A DNA stretch of 64,000 nucleotides, taken from assembly GCF_965638725.1 (NCBI RefSeq), contig NC_134949.1:125424294-125488293 (forward strand), in the 5' to 3' direction. This document shows positions 27,401 to 36,283 of this stretch, in pieces (the first letter of the stretch is position 1; each line of letters starts with the position of its first letter). The notes under the pieces are model-generated. The model saw nothing but the letters and a program-made list of their open reading frames with translations, did no database searches and was not told the DNA's origin. Both the position numbers and the translations under genes were made by a program. This DNA comes from Aptenodytes patagonicus (taxonomy: Eukaryota > Chordata > Aves > Sphenisciformes > Spheniscidae).

Positions 27401-30400
27401 GGGAGAAATGGACACTTCTTCAGAGCTGTTCATCTTATCCAAAGGGACACATACACATTTGGCCAAATGAACTGTGGCCCAAAATACCCATTTTCTCTCC
27501 ACTGACAAGAGCAGCTAGGCAAGATGTTTAATATCAGCAGTATAGACATCTAAATTGAATCTTAACCCCTTTTCCCAACCCCAAATGTCTCCGAAGGGTG
27601 TTGGGAGGCCCAGCATATCTACAAAATAAAGTTTAGGTTGGAAGATTGCAACCCTGTGTTTTTCGGAAGAGAAGTAGCTGTGGGAAAGTTACAATTGCAA
27701 TAAAGAATTTCTGTTTGGAAACATTTTAAATTCTTGGGCACCATCCATAAATACAGAGTCTGTCATTTGGAAAACACAGACTCCTTGTTAAATAATCAAC
27801 GAGCAGTTAATAGCTTCTCGCAGAAAAGGTAAATATTCTGAAAAGGATGTTTTGAGGCTCTAATAGTACAATGTTTCTCCATTTAATTTAACAGAAAATG
27901 ATTACAGTGAAGACAGCAGAAGCACGTGGGTTATTGTACTTGCAGTTGTGCTTTCACTTGTTGGTATTATTCTTCTGATCATTATTATTGCGGTCGTTGT
28001 ACGCTGCTGCTGCCTAAAGAAGAAAGGTAAGTGAACCTTCACAATTGGTCTATATGTTAAAAAGTATCTTCAATTAGATATAAACCTCCTAGTTGTGCCA
28101 GCTCTGGTGCTGTGCAAAGACCGTGTGAGCAGAAGCGTGAGCAGACAGATCCCGCTCTTAACCATGACCTGCTTAAGATGCTCCTTACTTTCACCTTGCT
28201 GTTTCTCTTATAAATTGGTTCCAAAGTAATCGGTGTCAGCCACTCGCATTAACTACAAGGGGGTCGCGTTTTTCAGGAGTACGTTAACTTTCAATGACGT
28301 GTAGCTCCTAAGCTGAGGTTCTTTGTTGAAGCACACCTTCAGTGCTGCGTGCCCAATTTCCAATTTCTGTGTGAGCTATTCTACAGGGACGTTGCACGAT
28401 TTTGTAAACAGGGAGGGGAGATGCCCCTGTGGTAGCTGGAACACAGTGCATGCTCTAAGAGCAGCTCTACAGTAGGTGGCATTTTAGTTTCCTGCATTTT
28501 AAACACATCTCTTTTTTTCTTTTCTTTTTTTTTTTCCTTCTCAGGATCTACATATCAAAATGAAATAAGGTAAGCTGGAAGAGGTTGGAGCATTTTTCCC
28601 TTTAACTGAACTCTTTCAGGCTGCTGCAGGACGGCGAGAGGGACGTGCCGGTTCCCGTGGCCCACCGCCCAGCACTCCCAGGGTGCGCGGGTGCTGCCCT
28701 GCTGTGTGACCTGGCCCATCGGCAGGCACAGCAGGGGAATTGGGGGGGCAGCCTGCAGGGAAAGGGACCGACCTTAGGGGCGAAAGGCGAGGGCCGCAGC
28801 TAGCCACTCTGTTCCCACAATAAACCGGGTGAAAAGGATTTTGATCAAAATCCTGCCAACGCTCCCTCCCTGATTCAGCGAGCACAGAAATTACAAACTG
28901 GCAACGCACTCCCGCTGAGGCTGATGCGCAAAGCAAATCCTTGAAAGCCGGCTGTGCCCCCAGGCGCCCGGGGGAAGGCGGGGGGGAGCCCTGCCTGCAG
29001 CGGGCTGGCTGCCGGCAGCGCGCCGGGCGTTTGCCCGCGCCGCCACGGGAGGTCACTGCGAGCCCGGCGGCTCCGCCGGCGCCGCCGCGGGGGGGATCCC
29101 CGGGCCGTCCTGCGAGAAGCCTCGCCGCAAGCTAGTTGGGGTAAATTGGCAGGCCAATTAGGCGGGCTCCCCGGCTCTTTTAAGGCTCGTTAGCGTCAGG
29201 GTGATAACGGTTAAATAAATAAATAAAGCTGCCCCGATGATGAGTGGCGACACTTAATCAAGCGATTATCAGAGGCGCTTGAGTACGAAGCTGTCGGTAC
29301 ATTATTGCATTGAGTTGGAAAACCTTAGAAATCATGAGCTGATGGTTATCAGCATTAAGATCCTATTTGTCGGCGCCAGCGCGGCTGTGACAGCAACGGC
29401 AGTGGGGTGATTTGGAGTTATTTTTTCTAAGCTTCTAGGGAGCACGGTAAATTCATACTCTTGCCTAGCTTGTGGGGCTTTTAACTCCCCTTCTCTTAAT
29501 GAGTTTACAGAACGTTCACCACAGTTGCCTAGCGCTTCAGTAATACCTAGCTTCATTAACGGCCTCTTTGTGGGGAAATTTTGTGAAGGTCTGTTGACAG
29601 ATTTCCTTTTATAGAGCACTTTATTGATATGAAACAAAATAAGGAAATTAGGTAAACACTATTTTCTCCTGAGGAAGTGATGCTAATTATGCCATGCCAG
29701 ACCAGTAAACTTCCATGTGATTTCTTAGTCTATGATGCTAAACTGATCATTTTACCAAGTGCAGCTATATAAATAGGGCAGGACTAAATCAGCAGGGAAT
29801 GGGAGGCCAAAAGCAGGTGCAGCTTGCGTATCGGTTTTGCTATGAATAAAGTCCTACAAAGCCTTTTTGCTTGGATCCTGACTTGGTTCTGCCAAAAGCC
29901 TTCTGCAAGGGTCAACCCTGCTAAGGCAAAATCAATTGAACATGCAGGGAAGCATCTGCCCAGCAGTGGGGACTGGTACGGCCGGGTCCGGGTCCTTCCC
30001 AGGACCCTACCTCGCTGATGCAGGTCTGCACAGTGCTTTCTCGCAGACAACCTGAACAGGTCCAGAACAGGACATAACGTTACTTTCCCCCTGTGTCTTT
30101 GAATCTGGTCTGGGCAAATACAATTCTATCTTCATGACAGAATGTGTGTTTTTAGACCTCAGCACAGTAAAGTTCCTATTTTCCCATTAACTTTAAACAT
30201 GAGTTGTCGTACTGACTTCATAAATGTTGCTTACACTTTGAAAGTTTAGCAAACGCTTAAGCAAATACTTAAGCACTGGGATGAGTCCAAGCTCTATGGT
30301 TCAGCTTGGACTTAGAAACTCAGTGTTGACAGTTCTGCAAAATTTTGGTGTGTGTAAACAATGACACTGAGATCACAGGAGTTATTTACAATCACTTACA

Positions 30401-33400
30401 GATTCTATAGGTTCGGTGTTTTTTTTTCTTGGGGGGAACCTACCTGCAGTAAAAAGAATGATGATTGTCCAGATTTTGGAAGCTGTGTTGTGGTAGTAGC
30501 AAAGAAGTGATGAGACCAAAGATACATTGTTTTACTTCCCACATTTATTTTTAACTTGGCTGGCTATCTTTCTGTACCTCCCATACTGCTTTATAGCTGC
30601 TTTCAATTTGTCTACTACACTGAGTTTGTTGAGATCTAATGATCACATAAAATAGACAGTACAGTATCATGTAACATGTGGAGGTGGTATTCCTAAACAA
30701 TTGCTCTTGTCTTCTAGCAACCATGACAGGTTTCTTAGTGGTATCTAACATGTTTGTCTCCTAAAAAAGCCATGTAGTCATAGCTGGCTCGTCAGATTTA
30801 TGTGTGCATCAGTAATGCTCATCTGAAGCTCTATGGGCCTGCAAAGTAATTCCTACTAAACATAAAAAAGCAAATGCAGCATTTTCCACAAATATTGCTG
30901 ACCAGGGATATTTCTGCCTTCCCCTACAAATCCCTGGGTTGTCATAGTCCTGCCACCAATTTGTGCTTGCCACACCAGAAACCTAGGCAATGATGGACCT
31001 GGGACTATCCCGGAGAGGAGTCCATGGTAAGAACAGATGAATAGTAGCATCTTCTCTAGCATAAGGGTTTTGAGTAAAAAGGCACTCTTTTCTGGCTGTG
31101 CAGCTATACAGATAACCGTTCTACGAATTCAGAGATGTGTAACTTTAACCAGGGAAGTTCTGTCAGCTTCACTGGGGCTACGCTCACTTGTAAATTTCAA
31201 AGTGAAAGATTAACTTTGGAGCGTACAGATGAATCACTTGGGAGCTAACTGTGGTGATGTGAGATAACATGCTTTGTTTTTGCAATTGGGAGGGGCTCAA
31301 ATCACAAAAACGATGAGCTGTCAGAAGTGACCTAGCTGGTGTTCCATTATTGGGCCACTGAATTTCCTGTAATTCAGAATTAGAGATCAAAATTAATTTC
31401 CTACAAAACCTATGATCTGGAACAGAGTCTTCACTCTTTGAAGATCGCTCGCTTTATTTTCCTGCTTTCTGATAATGCAGCTGATGGAAACTTCCTAAAC
31501 AGAATTTCACAGGTAATACTTATATGGGACAAGATTTGTACTAGCTAATTACTTGGAAGGCCCAGATATGTTTTGCACCTATTTTTTCAGAAGTAAGACA
31601 TATAATTCTTTCTCTGTAGCCTACTACCCAAGCGTTCTCATATCATAATGAAGTTGTAATGACAGGCCTTTTTGTTTCTAGAAAAGTTTCAGCTGAGAGG
31701 AAAAAAGATGGCGATTTGGAAAACAGGCAAAGGCATGGTAGCGAAAATCAGGGATACATTCCAGAGGAACCGCGGAACGTACAAATACCAAGTGAGTCTA
31801 AGCTGGTGAATTACATATTGTCAAACTGCTTCTCAACATAGGCATTTTGGACAACATGTCAAGCAATTACATTACAAGATTTCACAACACTTTGTGAAGG
31901 ACTTGTGCTTGGCCTGAACCTCTTCAGAACATTCTGGGTTTTCTAGAGTATGGTCCTTCAAAAGTATTGAGAAAACATCAAAGTTCTTTGCAGTTGAATT
32001 TAGTTTTAGTCCTGGGTTTGTTTTTTTAAATGCCTTTGTTCTTCCAAATATCTTCTGGGGCCAGAGGTGGGAGTGCTGGATTCCCATATGATAGTCGATT
32101 TAGGCAATATTTTGCAGTTGGTCTGTAAAAACAAAAAAATCTACCACCACCAACAAAAAGGAACAAAAATAAAAGAAAGAAGGAAAGAAAAAAAGGCAGT
32201 TAGTGAACTATGATTTTACTGATAAATGACTAAGGCATTATAAATTGTAGTCCTTAAGTACAAAGACTCTTCAAAAACAAATGTAAATCTCCACCAAATC
32301 GTTTCCCACCACTTGCATTTATAACCACATTATTATCAAAACGTTTAATCAAACACTTAATGACATAAAATTATTGTGCAGAGTCTATAATCCAGTCGTA
32401 CATCCTTTTCTCTCTAACAAATAAATTGTGAAGAAATAAGTGCAGTGGAAAGATTTCAAGAGCATGTGGTATTGTAAAATGTAGCAGTTACAATAAATAG
32501 AAGAAAAACTAAGTAAACCTGGACAAATTGATTCTACTGGGTCCTAGATGGGCCTCTTTCATATTTGTTAGCATGCTGGGTTGACCTTGGCTGGCCACCA
32601 AGTGCTCAGCAAGTCACTCTATCACTCCCCCTTCTCAACAGGACAGGGGAAGAAAATAAGATGGAAAAGCTTATGGGTCAAGATAAGGAGGGGGAGATCA
32701 CTCACCAATTACTGTCACAGGCAAAGCAGACTCCACTTGGGGAAGATTAATTTAATTTATTGCCAATTAATAACAGAGTAGAATAGTGAGAAAGAAAAAC
32801 GGAACTAAAACCACCTCCCCCACCCCCACTTCTTCCAAGGCTCACCTTCCCTCCTAGCCCATCTACCTCCTCCCCACAAGCAGCGCAGGGGGAGGGGGAA
32901 TGGGGGCTGTGGTCAGTCCATAACACATCGTCTCTGCCGCTCCTTCCTCCTCAAACTCTTCCCCTGCTCCAGTGTGGGTTCTTCCCACAGAATGCAGTCC
33001 TTCATGAACTTCTCCGATGTGGGTCCTTGCCACGGGCTGCAGTTCTTCAAGAACTGCTCCAGCATGGGTTCTTTCCATGGTACGGTCCTTCAGGAATGGA
33101 GTGCTCCAGTGTGGGTCCCCCACGGGGTCACAGTTCCTGCCAGAAAACCTGCTCCTCCATGGACTCCTCTCCATGGGGCCACAGCTCCTGCCAGGAGCCT
33201 GTTCCAGTGTGGGCTCTCCACGGGCTGTAGCTTCCCTCAGGGCACATCCACCTGCTGTGGCATGGGGTCCTCCACGGGCTGCAGGGTGCATATCTGCTCC
33301 ACTGTGGTCCTCCATGGGCTGCAGGGGAACTTCTGCTCTGGCACCTGGAGCATGTCCTCACCTCCCTTCTTCACTGACCCTGGTGTCTGCAGGGCTGTTT

Positions 33401-33840
33401 CTCTCACATTTTCTCACTCCTCTTTCCCAGCTCCTGTTGCGCAGCGTGTTTTACCCTTTCTTAAATACGTTATCACAGAGGTGCCACCAGTGTCGCTGAT
33501 GGGCTCAGCTTTGGCCAGCAACAGGAGTCTTGGAACCGGCTGGAACTGGCTCTGTCTGACATGGGGGCAGCTCCCGGTGTCTTCTCACAGAAGTCACCCC
33601 TGCAAGCTCCCCCCCACTACAAAAACCTTGCCATGTTAGCCCGACAAGTTAGCTAGAGTTTGGCTCACAATATTAAATCATATTTAGCTGTATTCCTGAA
33701 CGGCTTGTGGTTCATGCCATGGTGGACACTGAATAACAGCAATCTTATATATTCTTGTTACAGGAATTGCCTCTCTTCCCCCAATGTCTTCTAAGTTCAC
33801 TGTCCCTGCTGCAGATTTACATACCAGTTCTGTACCAAAG
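21102..33840 (+). CDS. IGSF5: IGSF5 (immunoglobulin superfamily member 5, JAM4-like), partial, six coding exons
   Basis: Six exons join in frame: 21102-21422, 22441-22749, 27895-28026, 28545-28569, 31682-31791 and 33764-33840, with AG acceptors, GT donors and phases 1-1-1-1-2-1-0. Together they encode about 324 residues: two Ig domains, one membrane helix, a Cys-Cys-Cys juxtamembrane cluster and a polar cytoplasmic tail. I recognise IGSF5 from the start of Ig1 (YSIINGP, GSEAHFNCTVS), the DRFTSQ and SELIIHN stretches, and the tail motifs NxGY and ASLPP, which resemble the mammalian protein from memory. The family is a junctional adhesion molecule of epithelial tight junctions and kidney, binding MAGI-type PDZ scaffolds through its C-terminus (family knowledge). 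The signal-peptide exon is not identified and the 3' end is uncertain. Confidence 0.9.
22441..22749 (+). CDS. IGSF5: IGSF5 exon encoding second Ig domain
   Basis: The acceptor is CCCTCCTACAG and the donor GTAAGT starts at 22750. The exon is 309 bases, phase 1 at both ends. It holds the domain cysteines in VEIVCEA and VLTCLAD and the core Trp in DIAWMT. Several sequons (NST, NST, NDS, NAT, NST) suggest heavy glycosylation. This is the membrane-proximal, C2-like Ig domain. The SILTLTP stretch resembles the mammalian IGSF5 SILALTP segment. Confidence 0.93.
22750..27894 (+). other. IGSF5 intron between Ig2 and transmembrane exons
   Basis: This 5.1 kb interval runs from a GTAAGT donor to an ACAG acceptor. 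I see no coding exon that fits. A faint old CR1/L3-like stretch may lie near 23740-23900 on the minus strand, judged only by wording such as the TTCCATAATTTAACACATTCACA segment. A moderately GC-rich patch at 25170-26050 carries long but unrecognisable frames. Confidence 0.6.
27895..28026 (+). CDS. IGSF5: IGSF5 transmembrane exon
   Basis: The acceptor is AATTTAACAG and the donor GTAAGT starts at 28027. The exon is 132 bases, phase 1 to phase 1. It begins with an acidic stalk (ENDYSEDSRSTW), then about 24 hydrophobic residues rich in Val, Leu and Ile, then R-CCC-LKKK. The basic residues after the helix put the C-terminal side in the cytoplasm. The three adjacent cysteines recall the Cys-rich juxtamembrane region of mammalian IGSF5 and are possible palmitoylation sites (inference). 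Confidence 0.92.
28545..28569 (+). CDS. IGSF5: IGSF5 25-base cytoplasmic microexon
   Basis: A long pyrimidine tract (about 28510-28540) ends in CTCAG, followed by 25 exonic bases and a GTAAGC donor at 28570. In the frame set by the previous exon it encodes GSTYQNEI plus two bases of an Arg codon, so it enters in phase 1 and leaves in phase 2. The next exon at 31682 accepts phase 2 exactly. This phase agreement and the strong splice sites are the evidence. Skipping it alone would shift the frame; skipping it with the next exon (25 + 110 = 135 bases) would not. Confidence 0.82.
28570..31681 (+). other. IGSF5 intron 5 with internal CpG island
   Basis: The intron is 3.1 kb. Its first third holds a CpG island and a complex, non-repetitive block (see the separate entry). 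The remainder, 29650-31680, is AT-rich and gene-free, with a stretch near 30243-30290 that resembles an ancient amniote inverted-repeat element (low confidence). Confidence 0.6.
28620..29420. promoter_or_regulatory. CpG island and candidate enhancer/promoter within IGSF5 intron 5
   Basis: CpG-dense sequence is concentrated at 28930-29120 (many CGG, GCG and GCC steps), in sharp contrast to the AT-rich neighbours. It is followed at 29150-29420 by a block of complex sequence with GATAA, GATTATC and TTAATCAAGCGATTATC-like stretches. No coding frame here looks real. CpG islands in birds usually mark promoters, so an internal or antisense promoter is possible (inference). Confidence 0.5.
31682..31791 (+). 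CDS. IGSF5: IGSF5 cytoplasmic-tail exon
   Basis: The acceptor is TTTTTGTTTCTAG and the donor GTGAGT starts at 31792. The exon is 110 bases, phase 2 in and phase 1 out. It reads KVSAERKKDGDLENRQ, then GSENQGYIPEE, matching the mammalian tail pattern GNENSGYNSDE. The Tyr in the NxGY motif is a plausible phosphorylation site (inference). The charged, hydrophilic composition fits a cytoplasmic segment. Confidence 0.9.
32572..33647 (-). mobile_element. Solo LTR of an avian ERV (ERVL-like), antisense in IGSF5 intron 6
   Basis: The block matches my memory of a roughly 1.1 kb LTR common in bird genomes. Read on the minus strand it runs from TGTCGGGCTAACATGGCAAGG to CCAAGGTCAACCCAGCA. It has a TATA-like box (TATTTAAG, minus strand of 33460-33467), a central array of imperfect 43-50 base units at about 32965-33330, and an AATAAA (minus strand of 32756-32761). 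GTTAGC occurs just outside both ends (32567-32572 and 33648-33653) and is the likely target-site duplication. No gag, pol or env sequence is present. The family name is from memory and should be checked. Confidence 0.75.
32965..33330. repeat. Imperfect tandem units inside the LTR
   Basis: About eight diverged units of 43-50 bases recur, each with a core like CTCCAGTGTGGGTCCTTCCA followed by CGGGCTGCAG. They explain the long Gly/Ser/Cys-rich frames on both strands here, which are not genes. Confidence 0.7.
33764..33840 (+). CDS. IGSF5: IGSF5 cytoplasmic-tail exon with ASLPP motif (possibly terminal)
   Basis: The acceptor is TTGTTACAG at 33755-33763. The frame from the previous exon gives R-IASLPPMSSKF and ends ...TSSVPK at 33840, before a possible donor GTAATT. 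Mammalian IGSF5 has ASLPPKS at the equivalent point. If the donor is not used, the frame continues eight codons to TGA at 33862-33864, and an AATAAA lies at 34102-34107, so this could be the last exon. If it is used, the next acceptor in phase is the CAG at 34131-34133. Confidence 0.83.
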
Positions 33841-34101
33841 GTAATTGTAATGCTGATATCTTGACCTTTTTTTTTCACAGTGTGTATCGTACTATATCCA
33901 AACATAGATTTTGGGTGGAGGTAGACATTTATAAATCAATTACAGCTGTCATTGGGTAAGTGGAATGTCCCTTCAGCATTCCTGAATGTCTGATTTATAA
34001 GGATAAGTGCCCTGGGTGTTAGCCTTGGATTTAGATTGATTTTCATGGGGGATGGGAGGTGAGGGAGAAACAACCACCCCTGATATTTGGAAGAAATGTC
34101 T

Positions 34102-34107
34102 AATAAA
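34102..34107 (+). terminator. AATAAA polyadenylation signal candidate for IGSF5
   Basis: An AATAAA hexamer lies about 240 bases past the in-frame TGA at 33862. It is followed by CA dinucleotides and T/G-rich sequence around 34111-34126. This is the arrangement expected if the 33764 exon is terminal. Confidence 0.4.
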
Positions 34108-34133
34108 GCTTTTGTCACATCTGTTCCCCCCAG

Positions 34134-34208
34134 CACCCTGCTACATCTTCCTCCCCACCTCCTAGGCTAAAGTTGCGAAGTCACAGACTTCCCCCCATAG
34201 AATCATAG
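34134..34208 (+). CDS. Possible alternative last exon of IGSF5, ending in a CR1 tail
   Basis: An acceptor-like TCTGTTCCCCCCAG ends at 34133. In phase 0, as exported by the 33840 donor, it reads a Pro/Ser-rich stretch (HPATSSSPPPR...SHRLPP). It then enters the reverse-orientation CR1 tail beginning near 34197 and stops at TAG 34206-34208. The composition loosely resembles the Pro-rich end of mammalian IGSF5 (RPPRPASHP), but the usual PDZ-binding C-terminus is absent. It may be a last exon cut off by the CR1, or chance. Confidence 0.3.
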   Translation, partial: HPATSSSPPPRLKLRSHRLPPIES

Positions 34209-34345
34209 AATCATAGAATATCTCAAGTTGGAAAAGACCCTTAAGGATCACCGAGTCCAACTCCCTGCTCCTCGCAGGACTACCTAAAACTAAACCATAC
34301 AACTAAAAGCATCATCCAGACGCTCCTTGAACTCTGACAGGCGTT
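34197..34345 (-). mobile_element. CR1 3' end, short
   Basis: The + strand begins with ATAGAATCATAGAATCATAGAATA (the CR1 tail reversed), then CTCAAGTTGGAAAAGACCCTTAAGGATCACCGAGTCCAAC. On the minus strand the end of ORF2 is readable as LSEFKERLDDAFSCMV-stop. The copy is about 150 bases and lies directly 3' of IGSF5. Confidence 0.92.
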
Positions 34346-35954
34346 CAGTGTCTGCTCTTTCCTTTCCATTGCTTTCCGTATCTTTCCTCCTCCAAATGTC
34401 AGCTAGGCCTTTCTGCTGGCCAGCATGATGGGTAGCCCTGGCTGGGACAGACTTCCCATAGGTAAAGCCAATTGTCTTTTCATCATTCCTGGGATTAAAC
34501 TCTCTTCCTCTCTCTCTCCACAAACCCACTTATTACCATTCTTTCAGCCTTGCCAGCCAGAGTAACTCTGGCTTGGCTTTTGAGAATTCACCTCTGTGTA
34601 TATTATACATTAAACCATTATAACGTGGAGGTTTGCTTTGCTCTGGGCATGCAATAATTCTGGACAGCTGCCTTTGCCAAAGTGGAGGTCTGCAATGTTT
34701 TTGTTGTTCTACCCAGTTACCACACTGGAGGAGATGTGGATATAAGATGGAGGCACTGTTGAGGTGAGGTTTGAGGTTCCTTTGCAAACGAAATCCAGTG
34801 CAGATACAGTAAATAAATGTGCATTTTCTCTGGATCATTTCTTGATTGTATTTTCCAATTACACTTCCACATTGCAGAAGTTGCTTCAGTCAGGAACTTT
34901 GATCTTGGACACCTCGGGTATCTCAGCAGTAAATAATGGAAGGGAAAGCACGCAGCTAACACCCAGTCCGCTCTAGAGCTTTGCCCCCTTTCCATGTGGC
35001 TAACACCTAAAGAAGTAGAGCTCAGTGTTTATCCCTCTACTTGTTCCATTTTCAGCTACCTGTGTTCTGAAGGGTGGTGCTGGGCTCTCTTAGCTTCTAG
35101 CACAACAGCAACATAGATCTTAATTTATGCCATGTATTTGTAAAATACATTTACCACCTCTGTGATGGTTTTTGCCAATATTCCTTTGGGAAAGTGGCAG
35201 TGATGTGGTACCGAGTTCAATCCTCAACACAGTGATAACTCATTTATTTTTGAAGAGCTGTTTCAACATGTACAATGCAGAAATCTGTCTTGGAATGACA
35301 TTGCACATAAATCATAGCAGAGCGTGTCTAGTTCTTTTGGTACACAATGAAATTTAGGAAGTACTCAATCAATGATTAAAACAATGATCAAAATAATAAC
35401 GGTAAAAGTAATAGCAACAATACTGATGTATTTGTGGCTGGTAGTTATGATGTTTGACATTAATTACTTGTCAAACAAAATACTATTAAAACAAAGCAGA
35501 AAAGCGTGTATAAAACAGCTGAGGGTTCAGTGTGGATCTATAACCCTGAGCAAAAGTTTCAGGCAGTGTTTGATACACTTATGAACAGGATTATAAGGCA
35601 CTGGCTATGTTTACATGGAGAAGGCATGTGGTACATTACGGTCTGCTCTGAGAAGCAAAAGAGCTTGCGCTGAGGATCCCGTATCCACCCTATACACATT
35701 TCAGGGGGAGGCGATAACTTCAGTTAGCTATAGCCGTTTCCCAGTGAGTGGGTGCTCATTGATGGTTGATGTGCACTAGTTGTGCACTGGGGGCCATTAA
35801 GCCAGTTGGTGTCATCTGAAAGATATCCAATTTGGGTGCTCTCAGACAGCTCCACAGTGAGAACGATAGTGTTGTGAGTGGGGACCATCAGGAGACCAGG
35901 TTCACAAGCGTTGGGCTCATGCTCCTGATTCAAACTGAAACACGAATGTAGGTG

Positions 35955-36012
35955 CAGCCCTCCATGTCAAATGTTAGATTAGATGGCCTAGGAGGTCCCT
36001 TGCAGCCCAGTG
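35955..36012 (+). mobile_element. CR1 3' UTR remnant
   Basis: ATGTTAGATTAGATGGCCTAGGAGGTCCCTTGCAGCCC follows the CR1 3' UTR consensus (GGACTAGATGACCTTAGGAGGTCCCTTCCAACCC). The upstream part is too decayed to delimit. Confidence 0.5.
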
Positions 36013-36190
36013 GCTAGGGAAACATTGAAATCCTTCACAGGCACACAGCATAAAGTTGAACCGTTTCTGTTAAACCAGTTGTCCCTGGACAAAATTTGGT
36101 ACAAGTCTGTTACGGTGGCTTCTAGCTGCATCAGTAACTGCACACACATTTTTGAAAAATATCAAGAGATAATCTCAAGGTTTATTGAGA

Positions 36191-36283
36191 TTAAAAAATT
36201 ATTTAATTTAATTTAATTTAATAATATTTATTTAATTTATTTAATAATTATTTTAATCATTTAATTTATTAAAATTATTTATA
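36191..36283. repeat. AT-rich low-complexity region (TTAAT/TTTAATTT type)
   Basis: Almost pure A/T over about 93 bases, built from ATTTAATTTA and TTTATTTAATTT words with several self-complementary TTAA segments. Confidence 0.9.

Noticed and set aside
28616..29056. 146-codon minus-strand frame in IGSF5 intron 5
   Set aside because: It is an effect of CpG-island composition; the Arg/Pro/Ala-rich residues show no recognisable fold.
32974..33639. 221-codon + frame and overlapping 150-codon minus frame
   Set aside because: Both are by-products of the tandem units within the LTR; the residues repeat with the unit and belong to no protein family.
33841..33880. A 40-base intron between the GTAATT at 33841 and TTTTTTTTTCACAG at 33880
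   Set aside because: Vertebrate introns this short are not efficiently spliced, although the joined frame would be open for eight codons. Read-through or a longer intron is preferred.
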